From assembly GCA_902551155.1 (NCBI GenBank), contig CACDBG010000007.1, positions 1 through 49,565 of the forward strand: a stretch of 49,565 nucleotides of DNA. Direction: 5' to 3'. The notes under the pieces were generated by a model that searched no databases, was not told the DNA's origin, and saw only the letters and a program-made list of their open reading frames with translations. Shown piece after piece: positions 40,157 through 49,565 of this stretch. The DNA is from an uncultured Verrucomicrobiota bacterium (GTDB taxonomy: Bacteria; Verrucomicrobiota; Verrucomicrobiia; Limisphaerales; UBA1100). The position numbers were made by a program, and so were the translations under genes. Position 1 is the stretch's first letter. Every line of letters begins with the position of its first letter.

Positions 40157-42804
40157 TGCGTGATCTTTTTATTTGCTTGAGTCTGTTATTTTTCACGTTT
40201 GGCTGTGATAAGAAAGAGTCGAAAGTTCAATCTTTACCAGTCACGACCATTCCTGTTCTTACGGCTAATACTTCGGAAGTCCAAATGAATGAAAAAGGTC
40301 AGGTAATACATCGAGCTAATGGGGAGCTGTTTACAGGAGTGCTAAAGGAATTAGCGGAGGATGGTGGTTTGCTTGCGGAGATAAATTTTAAGGATGGGGT
40401 TCGACACGGGCTTGCAAGGGAATGGCATGACAGTGGGGAGATGGCTCTACAGGGTAAATGGGATAATGGAGTGCCGATCGGAATAATAAGTGAGTGGCTT
40501 GAAGATGGCTTGATCCGTCGTAATACCACTTATCAAGGAGGCCAGATTATCAAAAGAGTAGAAGAACCGTCAGAGAAGGCGGACTACAAGGTAAATGAGA
40601 TTGTTGAAGAACGTAAGAAGCTAAATCAGACCGTTTGGCAGGATGAGGAGCAGGCACAACAATTTGAGGCTACCTTTGTGGAGTTGTGGGATCAGCTTCG
40701 CGAAAAAGATCATGATTGGAATGTCTTCGGATTGTTTCCATTCGAGTCCATAAGATTGGGGCACAAACCTACAACCAGTAAATACGATTGGGGTATAGAG
40801 AAGACGACTATGGAATTTGGGGGGAGAGAGTTAACCTGGAATGGTTGGAAAAAAAGACTAAATGATTGGGAGGAGGAATATATTTTAAAAGAGAGCGAGT
40901 GGCATCAGGAGAGTTTTTCTCTCGATAAAGGGAAAAAAAATTATTCATCGCTTTACAAAATTGTTCTTCATTTGCAGAAGCGCGAGGGTAATGAGCGTGT
41001 AATTGTTCGTGGCGCAATAGATGTAGTCTGGGGTGATAAAAAAGCTGAAGGCTTATTCTTGCCAAAGAAAATTATAGTAAAACATCTTGCTCTTTGGAAA
41101 AGAGAGGGAGCGATTCCATTTCAGCGTGCCAAGGTTTTTGACCCAACAACAGACGCAACTAATCATCGATATATCAATCCAAGCGGGTCGGGCGATCTTC
41201 AGGTGGCACCGTTGTTGGTTTATGATCTAAATGGAGACCATCTCCCTGAGGTAATATTAGCCGGGGCCAATCTAGTTTACTGGAATCAAGGTGGGCTTAA
41301 GTTTAAGCCGGAACCTCTGGTTGCGGGTTCCAGATATGCCTTTCAGTCAGCAGTTATGGCAGATTTTAACGGAGATGGATTTTCTGATATGCTTGCTGTG
41401 GGGCCTGGGGGTAAGCCTCGAATGTATCCCGGAACCAAGACGGGCCATTTAAAAAATGAGCCGGTGGTTAGTTTGGCTAATGAGAGGGATGTGTTTATTC
41501 ATGATCCTCAATGTATTACCAGTGGAGATGTGGATGGAGACGGGGATTTGGATGCTTTTATAGGGCAATATGCGGCTACCTACCAATCAGGAAAATTGCC
41601 AACCCCCTATTATGATGCCAACGATGGGCATCCGGCTTATCTTTTAATTAATGACGGTTCTGGTTTTTTTACAGACCGGACGGTCGAATCTGGATTGGCA
41701 TCAAAGCGAAATCGGCGGACCTACAGTGCTTCATTTGTTAATTTGGATTCAGACGATGATTTGGATTTAATGGTGGTGAGTGATTTCGCTGGGTTGGACT
41801 TGTATCTAAATAATGGTGGAGGCCGATTTGCTGATGTTACTGATACTTTGGGGGAAGCTCACTATTCATTCGGTATGAGTCATGCGCTGGCAGATTTTAA
41901 TGGTGATGGTCAACTTGATATATACATGGTTGGAATGGGTTCCACAACTGCTCGTCGCTTAGAGGGGCTGGGTTTGGGCAGAAACGGATTTGAAGGCATT
42001 CAGGAGGCTCGGATGAAGATGGGGTATGGGAATCGCCTTCTGCTTGGGCGCGGCGACGGAATGTTTACTCAGGCAACATACAATGATCATGTAGCGCGGA
42101 CGGGCTGGGCATGGGGATGTACTCCGTGGGATTTTGACAATGACGGGGATAGGGATCTTTACGTGGCTAACGGGTTTCTAAGTGCAAAATCAGCGAAAGA
42201 TTATTGTACAGAATACTGGCGGCATGACATTTATTACGGGGAGAAAAAATCAGAGACACTTATGCAAATGGTGTTTGATAAATGTCATTCAGGATTGGGT
42301 AGTGAAATATCCTGGAATGGTTTTGAACATAATGTGTTATTGCTTAATTCGCCTGAAAATAATTTTCCGAGTTGTGGTTTTTTAATGGGTGTTGGTTTTG
42401 AATTTGATAGCCGGGCGGTGGTCTCTGCTGATTTGGACTTAGATGGAAGGGCAGATTTGTTGGTGGTCGAGCGTATACGTAATGAAAAGCTAAAGGCCTA
42501 TACCAATAGGGTGCATCTTATGCAGAATAATTTGGTCAGTCAGAACAACTGGATTGGGTTTCATTTTTCCCCTAAAGATAGACCATTCGGCCTGGCTGTT
42601 AGCCTGAAATCAGGTCAAAAAACACAGTTATTACCGGTCGTATCTGGTGATTCTTATAATAGTCAGCACCCCTTAAGCGTTTGTTTTGGATTGGGAAAGG
42701 AGTCTCTTGTCAGTCGAGTTGTTTTAAATTGGCAATCGGGAGAAAAGCAATTGATTGAAAAACCTAAAATTGGGAAATATCACGTCATTTTGCGTAAAAA
42801 GTGA
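40153..42804 (+). CDS. Lipoprotein paralogue 4 of the tandem CRTAC1-like array
   Basis: An 883-residue protein: lipobox TFGC (Cys18), MORN/YwqK-like region (about 55-135; INFKDGVRHGLAREWHDSGEM), the EWHQE middle domain, FG-GAP/VCBS motifs (DFNGDGFSDML, DVDGDGDLDAFIGQY) and an ASPIC/UnbV domain (VVSGDSYNSQHPLSVCFGLG). The motif GMGSTTARRLEGLGLGRNGF is nearly identical to paralogue 1, while the N-terminal region is closer to paralogue 2. It starts by ATGA overlap with paralogue 3. A prepilin-like gene begins 55 bases downstream. Confidence 0.87.
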   Translation: MMRDLFICLSLLFFTFGCDKKESKVQSLPVTTIPVLTANTSEVQMNEKGQVIHRANGELFTGVLKELAEDGGLLAEINFKDGVRHGLAREWHDSGEMALQGKWDNGVPIGIISEWLEDGLIRRNTTYQGGQIIKRVEEPSEKADYKVNEIVEERKKLNQTVWQDEEQAQQFEATFVELWDQLREKDHDWNVFGLFPFESIRLGHKPTTSKYDWGIEKTTMEFGGRELTWNGWKKRLNDWEEEYILKESEWHQESFSLDKGKKNYSSLYKIVLHLQKREGNERVIVRGAIDVVWGDKKAEGLFLPKKIIVKHLALWKREGAIPFQRAKVFDPTTDATNHRYINPSGSGDLQVAPLLVYDLNGDHLPEVILAGANLVYWNQGGLKFKPEPLVAGSRYAFQSAVMADFNGDGFSDMLAVGPGGKPRMYPGTKTGHLKNEPVVSLANERDVFIHDPQCITSGDVDGDGDLDAFIGQYAATYQSGKLPTPYYDANDGHPAYLLINDGSGFFTDRTVESGLASKRNRRTYSASFVNLDSDDDLDLMVVSDFAGLDLYLNNGGGRFADVTDTLGEAHYSFGMSHALADFNGDGQLDIYMVGMGSTTARRLEGLGLGRNGFEGIQEARMKMGYGNRLLLGRGDGMFTQATYNDHVARTGWAWGCTPWDFDNDGDRDLYVANGFLSAKSAKDYCTEYWRHDIYYGEKKSETLMQMVFDKCHSGLGSEISWNGFEHNVLLLNSPENNFPSCGFLMGVGFEFDSRAVVSADLDLDGRADLLVVERIRNEKLKAYTNRVHLMQNNLVSQNNWIGFHFSPKDRPFGLAVSLKSGQKTQLLPVVSGDSYNSQHPLSVCFGLGKESLVSRVVLNWQSGEKQLIEKPKIGKYHVILRKK

Positions 42805-42858
42805 GAGGGCATAGCTCGGCAATATTGACTTATCCTCATATTAATATAACTTGGCTTT

Positions 42859-43536
42859 GTGTTACCCAACCTGCGTTTTCAGCGTTTTTCGTGTCGTAAA
42901 GCGTTCACTTTAGTTGAACTTTTGGTAATCATGGTTGTGGTGGGGGTGTTGACGGCAATTATTCTTCCGTCCTTAAACAAGGCCAGGCTAAAAGCAAATG
43001 CGGTTCAATGTGTCGATCAATTCCGCGAGTTAGGTGCTGTTTATACCAAATATATCTCTGAAACAGATGCAATAATTCCCGTCAGCGATGTAAAAAACAG
43101 TAAAAATCCTACGTGGCAGCGTACGTTGAAATCTTACTCAGATAGTGATGTGTCATGGAGTTGTCCTGGTTGCAAGCAAGGACACCACGGCATAGGATAT
43201 AATCACTTCATAGGTGAAATCGGTTCTATTGATAATGTTCGTAAGCCTTCAGCGACAGTTGCTTTTGGTGATGCTGGGATTATTCGTAATCCATTACAGG
43301 TAAATCCAGATTTGTGGATTGAGAGGAAAACACTAAAAAACAACGGCTTTGGTTCGGGGGTTTTTTTGGTTCCTTCAACGAAAGATTGGAAGAAATCCTC
43401 GCGACGGATGGTCAATAGGCATTTAGGTCGGTCTAGTGTTATTTTCGTTGATGGACATGCGGATTCTATTCCGGTAAGTGCTGTTGGTTTCCAATATAAA
43501 AAAGGGCATGTTCGTGCCCTTTGGGATAATCAGTAA
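42859..43536 (+). CDS. Prepilin-like protein with H-X9-DG motif
   Basis: A 225-residue protein with a class III prepilin leader: CRKA/FTLVELLV with Glu at +5 of the mature protein, then a hydrophobic helix (VMVVVGVLTAIILPSLNKARL). The C-terminal region contains H-x9-D-G (H in NRHLGRSS followed by VIFVDGHAD), the hallmark of the H-X9-DG-CTERM pseudopilin-like proteins that are massively expanded in PVC bacteria. GTG 42859 is the most plausible start given the leader; no clear Shine-Dalgarno is seen. It lies directly after the four lipoprotein paralogues and may belong to the same transcript. Confidence 0.82.
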   Translation: MLPNLRFQRFSCRKAFTLVELLVIMVVVGVLTAIILPSLNKARLKANAVQCVDQFRELGAVYTKYISETDAIIPVSDVKNSKNPTWQRTLKSYSDSDVSWSCPGCKQGHHGIGYNHFIGEIGSIDNVRKPSATVAFGDAGIIRNPLQVNPDLWIERKTLKNNGFGSGVFLVPSTKDWKKSSRRMVNRHLGRSSVIFVDGHADSIPVSAVGFQYKKGHVRALWDNQ

Positions 43537-43578
43537 ATTATTCTTTGCTGGTTCCTTTTCGTAAGTAAAAATCATCAG

Positions 43579-45339
43579 GTGAGAATCGTATTTTGCCTGT
43601 TAACTTTTACGCTTTGTTTTCTTCTTGAGGCTGCAAAACCTAATGTAGTGGTTATTCTCACCGATGATCAGGGCTGGGGTGATCTTAGTCTTAATGGAAA
43701 TCGTGATCTTGATACTCCAAATATAGATTCATTAGCGCGAGATGGGGCGAAGTTTGACCGATTCTTTGTTTGTGCGGTGTGTTCGCCCACACGGGCAGAG
43801 TTCTTGACCGGGCGTTATCATGTTCGCGGAGGGGTTTATAGTACCTCCGCTGGTGGTGAGCGTCTGGATCTTGATGAACTGACCATTGCTGATACTTTTA
43901 AAGCGGGAGGGTATGCCACAGGTGCGTTCGGTAAATGGCATAATGGGATGCAGTATCCTTATCACCCCAATGGTCGTGGTTTTGAGGAATTTTATGGTTT
44001 TTGTTCGGGGCATTGGGGCGATTACTTTAGCCCACCGCTGGAGCACAATGGCCGGATCGTGCAGGGCAAGGGGTTCTGCATCGATGATTTCACCGACAAG
44101 GCGATGGCGTTCATGGAGCGCAGTCACAAGGCGGGTAAACCGTTCTTTACCTATCTACCGTACAACACGCCACATTCGCCAATGCAGGTGCCGGATCGTT
44201 GGTGGAACAAGTTCAAGGGCAAGGAGATCAAACTGCGTAACCGCGATCCGCGTCGGGAAAATTTGCAGCATCTGCGGTGTGCCTTGGCGATGTGCGAGAA
44301 TATCGACTGGAACGTCGGTCGGCTTCTTAAGAAGCTTGACCAACTCGGCGTGGCCGAGGACACCATCGTATTGTTCTTTCATGATAACGGCCCGAACGGC
44401 GTGCGCTGGAACGGCGGCATGAAGGGGCGTAAGGGCTCAACGGATGAAGGGGGAGTGCGTTCACCCTTGGTCGTCCGCTGGCCGGCGCGTATTCCGAAAG
44501 GCACGTTTGTGAAGCCCATCGCCTCGGTGATGGATTTGCTCCCCACGTTGGCTGATTGCGCGGGTATTAAGGTGGCCAGTCAAAAGTCGCTCGACGGCCG
44601 CAGCCTCAAACCCCTTCTGATCGGGCAGAAGGTGCAATGGCCCGATCGCACAATTATGAATTGCTGGAGAGGAAAGGTCAGCGCGCGCACGCAGCGATAT
44701 CGCCTTGGGCATACGGGACAACTCTTCGACATGGTGGCGGATCCGGGGCAGCGCAAGGACATCAGCAAGGACCAACCCAAGGTGGCCGCGCAGTTGCGGG
44801 GTGAAGTAGAGCAATGGAAAAAGACCGTGCTCACCGAGTTGGGCGAGGACAGTCGGCCCTTTGTGATCGCTCATCCGGATTCCGAGTGGACGCAAATTCC
44901 TGCGCGTGATGGTACGGCTCACGGCGGCATCAAGCGTTCCAACAAGTTTCCCAATTGCTCCTACTTTTACAACTGGACTTCACTGGATGATAAAATTACT
45001 TGGCCCGTGCAGGTTGGCGCCAGTGGCAAGTATGAAGTGACAATGCATTACGCCCTGCCCAAGGGCGATGAAGGCACGGCGGTACAGATCTCCTATGACA
45101 TGGGCTACTACGCCAGCGCCACGACGGTAAAGCTCAATAAGGCGCATGATGTGCCGGTGCGCGGACAGGAAAATGATCGAGTCAAGCGCATGGAATCGTA
45201 TGTTAAAGATTTCAAGCCGATATCCATGGGCATGCTTAACCTCAAGCAAGGTAAGGGTATTCTCACGCTCAAGGCCCTTGAGATTCCGGGCAAAACCGCA
45301 CTGGAATTCCGGTTGTTGATGTTGAAGCGATTGGAGTAA
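43579..45339 (+). CDS. Exported sulfatase (Cys-type formylglycine)
   Basis: A 586-residue sulfatase from GTG 43579, with a signal peptide ([18 protein letters not shown]). Metal ligands are DD at 29-30 ([10 protein letters not shown]). The maturation motif is C68-S-P-T-R72, whose Cys would be converted to formylglycine, followed by GRYHVRGG; later blocks are GKWHNG and FFHDNGP. After the catalytic domain a C-terminal beta-rich part (about 440-586; [19 protein letters not shown]) looks like a carbohydrate-binding domain. It probably desulfates algal or host polysaccharides in the periplasm. From about 44030 to the end the gene is clearly GC-richer (sample lines 53-62% GC) than its 5' part (48%) and its downstream neighbour (27% at the start), suggesting a mosaic origin. 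Confidence 0.9.
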   Translation: MRIVFCLLTFTLCFLLEAAKPNVVVILTDDQGWGDLSLNGNRDLDTPNIDSLARDGAKFDRFFVCAVCSPTRAEFLTGRYHVRGGVYSTSAGGERLDLDELTIADTFKAGGYATGAFGKWHNGMQYPYHPNGRGFEEFYGFCSGHWGDYFSPPLEHNGRIVQGKGFCIDDFTDKAMAFMERSHKAGKPFFTYLPYNTPHSPMQVPDRWWNKFKGKEIKLRNRDPRRENLQHLRCALAMCENIDWNVGRLLKKLDQLGVAEDTIVLFFHDNGPNGVRWNGGMKGRKGSTDEGGVRSPLVVRWPARIPKGTFVKPIASVMDLLPTLADCAGIKVASQKSLDGRSLKPLLIGQKVQWPDRTIMNCWRGKVSARTQRYRLGHTGQLFDMVADPGQRKDISKDQPKVAAQLRGEVEQWKKTVLTELGEDSRPFVIAHPDSEWTQIPARDGTAHGGIKRSNKFPNCSYFYNWTSLDDKITWPVQVGASGKYEVTMHYALPKGDEGTAVQISYDMGYYASATTVKLNKAHDVPVRGQENDRVKRMESYVKDFKPISMGMLNLKQGKGILTLKALEIPGKTALEFRLLMLKRLE

Positions 45340-45371
45340 TATTTCGTCTTATCAATGGGATTTTGAAAATA

Positions 45372-48300
45372 ATGAAACTACTTGTCTTTGGTTTAATTGC
45401 ATACCTTTCTTTTGATGCTTATGCGGGGACTCCTGAGGCGATGATTATTCTCAAGTCTAATTGCTTTTCCTGTCATAATCCTGATAAAGAAAAAGGAGGT
45501 TTAGACCTTACAACCCGTAAGTCTCTGCTTCGCGGTGGAGATGAGGGGAAGGTTATTATTCCCGGAAAGGCGGCTTCTAGTAGGCTGATTCAATCACTGC
45601 AACCAGGTGCAGATCCCCATATGCCTCCCAAGGCTCAGCTCAGTCCGAGATCTATTTCTGCCCTGGAGGCATGGATTAATAATGGAGTGCAATGGGATGA
45701 CAACGCTCTAAAAGATCGGCCGAGTCCAGTGAGAAAACAATTGAAACAATTACCGTCGGGATATTTGCCTTCTCTTGCCGTGGCTTTGTCACCCGATGGA
45801 AAACGCCTTGTGGTTGGAAGATCTAATTTACTGATTGTTTATAATCTTGAAGAGGAAAATAAAATTTCTGGTCGTCTTGAGGGTCATCTCGATTCGGTTC
45901 AGGCAATAGCTTGGAGTCCAGATGGAAATTGGTTGGTATCCAGTGATTACAGGTCGGTGTTTTTATGGAGTAGTGAGCTGAAATTGGTTCGTCAAATTAG
46001 TGGGTTTGAGGGGCGGGTTACTGCGCTGGCTTTTTCAGCAAACAGTCAATTCGTATTTGCTGCTGACAGTAAGCCTTCAAATAAGGGAGTAGTCAGGCAG
46101 TTTGCTCTTTCTGAAGGCAAACAAATTGCTGAGTGGGAGGCTCATCAGGATTCTATTTATGATTTATCAATCAGTAAAGATGGGCAGAAAATTGCTACTG
46201 CTGGCGGGGATGAAGTTGCACGGGTTTGGGGTTTAGGTGATCAAAAACCGATTGCTACTTTTGAAGGACATCAGGGTCCTGTTTACAGTGTCGCTTTTAG
46301 TGGAGATGGGAAACAGTTGGCGACGGCTAGTGCGGATCATCAGTTGCTTGTTTGGGATTTAAAAACAAAACTTAAAATGACTGAGGTTCGGACGCATAAA
46401 GGGGGGGTTACGAAATTGAAGTGGGTATCTGAAGGTAAGACTATCGTTACGGCGTGCGAGGATGGTATTGCTAGGGTTTTTACTGAGATTAAGACTCACG
46501 ATGGAGCCTCACGTTCTAGTACTGCAAAAGAGCGCAAGTTAACGGGTGGAGGCGATTGGATTCATGCCATTGATGTTTCTTTAGATGGAAACATCATAGT
46601 AGCGGGAAATCATTCCGGAGAGGTTATTATTTGGAAGAATAACAAACATATAGCTACCTTGAGTCCTAAAATAAAAAAGTCTCAAGCGTTTGGCGAGATG
46701 AGTTTTTTGAAGGACGTTTTGCCAGTTCTTAACAAGGCAGGGTGTAGTGCGGGTTCCTGTCATGCAAAACCTGAAGGTCAACATGGTTTTAGTCTTTCTG
46801 TTTTTTCTTACGACACTCGTAAGGATTGGAAGGAGATTACTCATGATGCATTTGGTCGGCGGGTTTTTCCGGCGTTTCCGGAAGAGAGTTTGATATACAA
46901 AAAGGCTACTTTGGCCGTGCCACATGAAGGGGGGCAACGTATTCGGCCGGACTCAGAGTCGGCCAAGGTGCTACTGCAGTGGATTCGGGAAGGTATGGTT
47001 TACCAGCATGAGGGTGAAGCTACGGTAGAACGTGTGACAGTGAGTCCTGCTGCCGGGATTTATCGAAAAGGTGCCAGGGAAACACTCAGAGTTACGGCAC
47101 ATTTTTCTGACGGTAAAATTCGAAACGTGACCGACTTAACTGATTTTGTTTCAAATGACGGGGAAATTGTTGAGGTTTCAAGTAATGGAGCTTTTACCGT
47201 TGGGCAGATAAATGGAGAAGGCACTATTGTTGCACGTTACATGGGGCAAGTAGCTATTTCTCGGGTTGCGGTTCCTGCAGAACGAAAGGTTGATACATCA
47301 AAGTATGCAGACCTTCCGGTTAATAATTTTATCGATAAACTCGCCTATGCTCAGTTTCAGCGCTTGGGGCTTATGCCTAGTGAACTTTGCACTGATGAAG
47401 AGTTTCTTCGGCGGGCTTCACTGGATACCGTTGGTCGCTTACCGATCTTAGAGGAGGTAGAGGATTACTTAGCCGATAAGAGACCCGATAAACGTTCTCA
47501 CTTAATAGGCAGACTATTGAGTGATCCGGCTTATGCCGATTATTGGGCCAATAAATGGGCCGATTTGGTGCGTCCAAATCCAGATCGTGCGGGGCTTAAG
47601 AGTGTGTATATTTTAGATCAGTGGTTGCGTGATGCCTTTCGAAGGAATCAACCGATGGATGCGTTTGCGCGTGAGATGATTGCTGCCAGTGGAAGTACTC
47701 ATCGTTTCGGTCCAACGGTTGTCTATCGGGATAAGCGCACTCCAGAGGAGATGGCGAAAATATTCAGCCAAATCTTTTTGGGTACGCGCCTTGAGTGTGC
47801 TCGTTGCCATAATCATCCCAACGAAAAATGGACCCAGAAGGATTTTTACTCATTAGCCGCATATTTTGCTCAGGTTAAACGCAAGGGTGCGGGGGTTTCT
47901 CCTCCCATTTCCGGGGGGACTGAGTGGTTCTATCACGGAGGAAGTGGCTCGGTCAGTCATCCTGTAACTGGTGATACTCTCCTGCCTAAACCGCCCGATG
48001 GACCCGTGATTGATTTAAAGGGAGAGTCAGATTTACGTTATCAGTTGGTGGATTGGATTGGCAAACCTGATAACCCTTTCTTTGCGCGTGCTATGGTAAA
48101 TCGTGTTTGGGGTGTTTTCTTTGGGCATGGATTGGTGGAGCCAGTTGATGATATTCGAGCATCCAATCCAGCGGTTAATGAACCTTTGTTGGCTGCGCTA
48201 GCAAAACATTTTGTGGAAATAAAATACGATCAAAAGGCTTTAATTAAAACAATTCTTCAAAGCCGACTCTATCAGTTAAGCTCACGACCAAATCAATCCA

Positions 48301-48806
48301 ATGTAAGTGACACGCGAAATTTTTCTCGTAGCTATCGGCGTCGGTTAGGGGCTGAAGTGTTAATGGACGCTGTGAATGATGTTACCGGAACTCCTTCCAG
48401 CTTTTCTGCTACTTGGAATGGTGCTCGGGCAATGGAAACATGGAATTTTAAGATTGGGTCTGAATTTATGGATGCCTTTGGTCGGCCTAATTCAAGTAGT
48501 GACCCTCCCTGCGAGCGCAATTCCAAGGGGACTATTGTTCAAGCACTACATTTAATGCATGCAAAAACACTGCATGAGAAAATTATCCATAAGGAAGGTC
48601 GGGTAAAGAAATTGGCTGATAGCAAAAAAAACCCGGGTCAGATCGGTGAGGAGATATATCTTGTCGCCTTAGGGAGGATGCCAACCGACCAGGAGAAAGC
48701 AATAATCTTAAAATATTTTGAGTCGAATAAAGAGGATCGAGAAGCTGCAGCACAGGATTTGGTTTGGGCTGTGATCAATTCAGCTGAATTTTTATTCAAT
48801 CATTAA
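45372..48806 (+). CDS. Giant exported cytochrome c / WD40 / DUF1549-DUF1553 protein
   Basis: About 1144 residues from ATG 45372; TTG 45363 is the longer alternative. After the signal peptide, a PSCyt1 domain (about 18-120) has the heme motif CFSCH (HMPPKAQLS downstream). A WD40 propeller follows (about 125-430; repeated GH..V..IAWSPDG..L.S / AFSGDGKQLATASADHQLLVWDL). A second cytochrome-like module (about 445-550) has CSAGSCH in the heme position. A short bacterial Ig-like domain (about 555-635) leads into DUF1549 (about 650-870, with a CARCH motif) and DUF1553 (about 880-1140). This architecture occurs in Planctomycetes/Verrucomicrobia and probably works at the cell surface in polysaccharide turnover. 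No DUF1501 partner follows directly. Confidence 0.88.
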   Translation: MKLLVFGLIAYLSFDAYAGTPEAMIILKSNCFSCHNPDKEKGGLDLTTRKSLLRGGDEGKVIIPGKAASSRLIQSLQPGADPHMPPKAQLSPRSISALEAWINNGVQWDDNALKDRPSPVRKQLKQLPSGYLPSLAVALSPDGKRLVVGRSNLLIVYNLEEENKISGRLEGHLDSVQAIAWSPDGNWLVSSDYRSVFLWSSELKLVRQISGFEGRVTALAFSANSQFVFAADSKPSNKGVVRQFALSEGKQIAEWEAHQDSIYDLSISKDGQKIATAGGDEVARVWGLGDQKPIATFEGHQGPVYSVAFSGDGKQLATASADHQLLVWDLKTKLKMTEVRTHKGGVTKLKWVSEGKTIVTACEDGIARVFTEIKTHDGASRSSTAKERKLTGGGDWIHAIDVSLDGNIIVAGNHSGEVIIWKNNKHIATLSPKIKKSQAFGEMSFLKDVLPVLNKAGCSAGSCHAKPEGQHGFSLSVFSYDTRKDWKEITHDAFGRRVFPAFPEESLIYKKATLAVPHEGGQRIRPDSESAKVLLQWIREGMVYQHEGEATVERVTVSPAAGIYRKGARETLRVTAHFSDGKIRNVTDLTDFVSNDGEIVEVSSNGAFTVGQINGEGTIVARYMGQVAISRVAVPAERKVDTSKYADLPVNNFIDKLAYAQFQRLGLMPSELCTDEEFLRRASLDTVGRLPILEEVEDYLADKRPDKRSHLIGRLLSDPAYADYWANKWADLVRPNPDRAGLKSVYILDQWLRDAFRRNQPMDAFAREMIAASGSTHRFGPTVVYRDKRTPEEMAKIFSQIFLGTRLECARCHNHPNEKWTQKDFYSLAAYFAQVKRKGAGVSPPISGGTEWFYHGGSGSVSHPVTGDTLLPKPPDGPVIDLKGESDLRYQLVDWIGKPDNPFFARAMVNRVWGVFFGHGLVEPVDDIRASNPAVNEPLLAALAKHFVEIKYDQKALIKTILQSRLYQLSSRPNQSNVSDTRNFSRSYRRRLGAEVLMDAVNDVTGTPSSFSATWNGARAMETWNFKIGSEFMDAFGRPNSSSDPPCERNSKGTIVQALHLMHAKTLHEKIIHKEGRVKKLADSKKNPGQIGEEIYLVALGRMPTDQEKAIILKYFESNKEDREAAAQDLVWAVINSAEFLFNH

Positions 48807-48856
48807 TTTTTCCGTAGTTGCTTCACGCAGTCAGCTGCGTAGAATCTCTTCATTCT

Positions 48857-49565
48857 ATGAAACGAATCACGCTTTTCTTGGCGACTTTTATTTTTTTGCC
48901 GCTTTTTGCTGGCAAATGGGATGAGATGAATCATGGCCCCTATCTAACCACCTCGCTTGAAGTGAGTGGGGCGGGCATCGTTAACAAGGGAATTGCTATC
49001 CGCCTAGATAAGGGCGAAGGCGGTTTTTCACAAGGCAAGGCGTTTATCCTTTATGATACTGATTTGATGAATTTAGCAGCGGCTTGGACCGGGGATTCCA
49101 TTGATTGGCGGGGAATTGCTTTTGACGGCAGGCATGGTGCACACGCTTCCATCCGTGGTGAGCAAACCTTTTCCAATATTGTTGGGCCCGGTTGGTTGAG
49201 TCCTAAAGGTAAATGGCAGGATGATGTCCGTATCCGAGGTTTGGATAACAAGCCTTATGGGCCGCTTCCGCGTGATTGGGTGCATTATAAGGGCCTTTAT
49301 GTTCATGGGAATCAAGTGGTCTTATCCTACACCGTTGGTGTCCGTGGAGTTTTTGAAATGCCTTCGTTGCAGGGAGGAAACGTTTTTATTAGGAACCTTC
49401 ATATTGCACCGGGGACCAAGGAAATCGTGATGCAGGTTGTCAGAGGGAGTGAAGCAAAGCATCTAGCTGGGAGTAAAAATATTGTTCTTTTAAAGTCAGC
49501 TGACTCGGTGGCTTCGGTGGATCCATCCGGTCAGTTTGAGTTTGGCAGAGCAGATACAACAATTA
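48857..49565 (+). CDS. DUF6797-like secreted protein, N-terminal part (runs off the window)
   Basis: An open frame from ATG 48857 continues to the end of the window (236 complete codons seen, no stop). A signal peptide (MKRITLFLATFIFLPLFA) is followed by GKWDEMNHGPYLTTSLEV, a pattern that I associate from memory with the N-terminus of DUF6797-type large PVC proteins that often continue into a heme-binding domain. IVNKGIAIRLDKG, AAWTGDSIDWRGIAFDG and YKGLYVHGNQVVLSY are also consistent. The gene is incomplete here, so the C-terminal domains are unknown. It lies 50 bases after the giant cytochrome/WD40 gene on the same strand. Confidence 0.75.
   Translation, partial: MKRITLFLATFIFLPLFAGKWDEMNHGPYLTTSLEVSGAGIVNKGIAIRLDKGEGGFSQGKAFILYDTDLMNLAAAWTGDSIDWRGIAFDGRHGAHASIRGEQTFSNIVGPGWLSPKGKWQDDVRIRGLDNKPYGPLPRDWVHYKGLYVHGNQVVLSYTVGVRGVFEMPSLQGGNVFIRNLHIAPGTKEIVMQVVRGSEAKHLAGSKNIVLLKSADSVASVDPSGQFEFGRADTTI

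Noticed and set aside
33500-42500. Repeated DNA motifs across the four lipoprotein genes as a CRISPR or mobile-element array
   Set aside because: The repeats are protein-level (FG-GAP loops) within and between paralogues, at kilobase spacing and with diverged codons; there are no uniform short repeats, spacers or transposase.

Overview
The window looks like chromosomal DNA of a Verrucomicrobiota/Planctomycetota-type (PVC) bacterium, most likely a marine or freshwater verrucomicrobium. The evidence is gene content: planctomycete-type cytochrome + DUF1549/DUF1553 proteins, a DUF1501 partner, DUF1080, a Cys-type sulfatase, H-X9-DG prepilins, CRTAC1/ASPIC lipoproteins and a Trx-like/PDZ protein. 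I see no tRNA, rRNA, CRISPR array, insertion sequence or phage gene. Base composition is moderate and mostly even, except for a GC-richer block inside the sulfatase gene.

Layout. (1) 65-3113: a vWA/Sel1 lipoprotein, a dihydroorotate-dehydrogenase-like gene split by a one-base frameshift, and an exported amidohydrolase. (2) 3301-6289: a PlsC-type acyltransferase followed by an LplT-like MFS transporter, with a good terminator just upstream. (3) 6286-8783, minus strand: a three-gene operon of a thioredoxin-like/PDZ protein, a SelW-like gene with an in-frame UGA in a C-x-x-U motif, and a metallophosphoesterase. (4) 9008-21095: a flotillin, a giant AAA+ ATPase, a coiled-coil protein, a single-HKD PLD protein and a multi-spanning membrane protein, which look like one membrane-associated system. 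(5) 21256-30524: PSD1/DUF1501 pair, RidA, DUF1080, an EF-hand + deiodinase-like protein with an in-frame UGA, an M14/BPL_N fusion and an alpha/beta hydrolase. (6) 30748-43536: four tandem overlapping paralogues of about 880 aa (lipoprotein + YwqK/MORN-like + FG-GAP/VCBS + ASPIC/UnbV), bracketed by two prepilin genes. (7) 43579-end: sulfatase, a giant cytochrome/WD40/PSD1 protein, and the start of a DUF6797-like secreted protein.

The strongest hidden signal is selenium. Two genes that ordinary gene calling would split or truncate read through a UGA at the exact redox position of their families (SelW/Rdx and iodothyronine deiodinase-like). Each UGA is followed, 20-21 nt later, by a stem with an almost identical five-base loop (CGGGU and CGGGC), as expected for a bacterial SECIS element. 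The organism should therefore encode SelA/SelB/SelC/SelD elsewhere. The second notable signal is the flotillin-ATPase-PLD neighbourhood, and the third is the four-fold tandem lipoprotein array.
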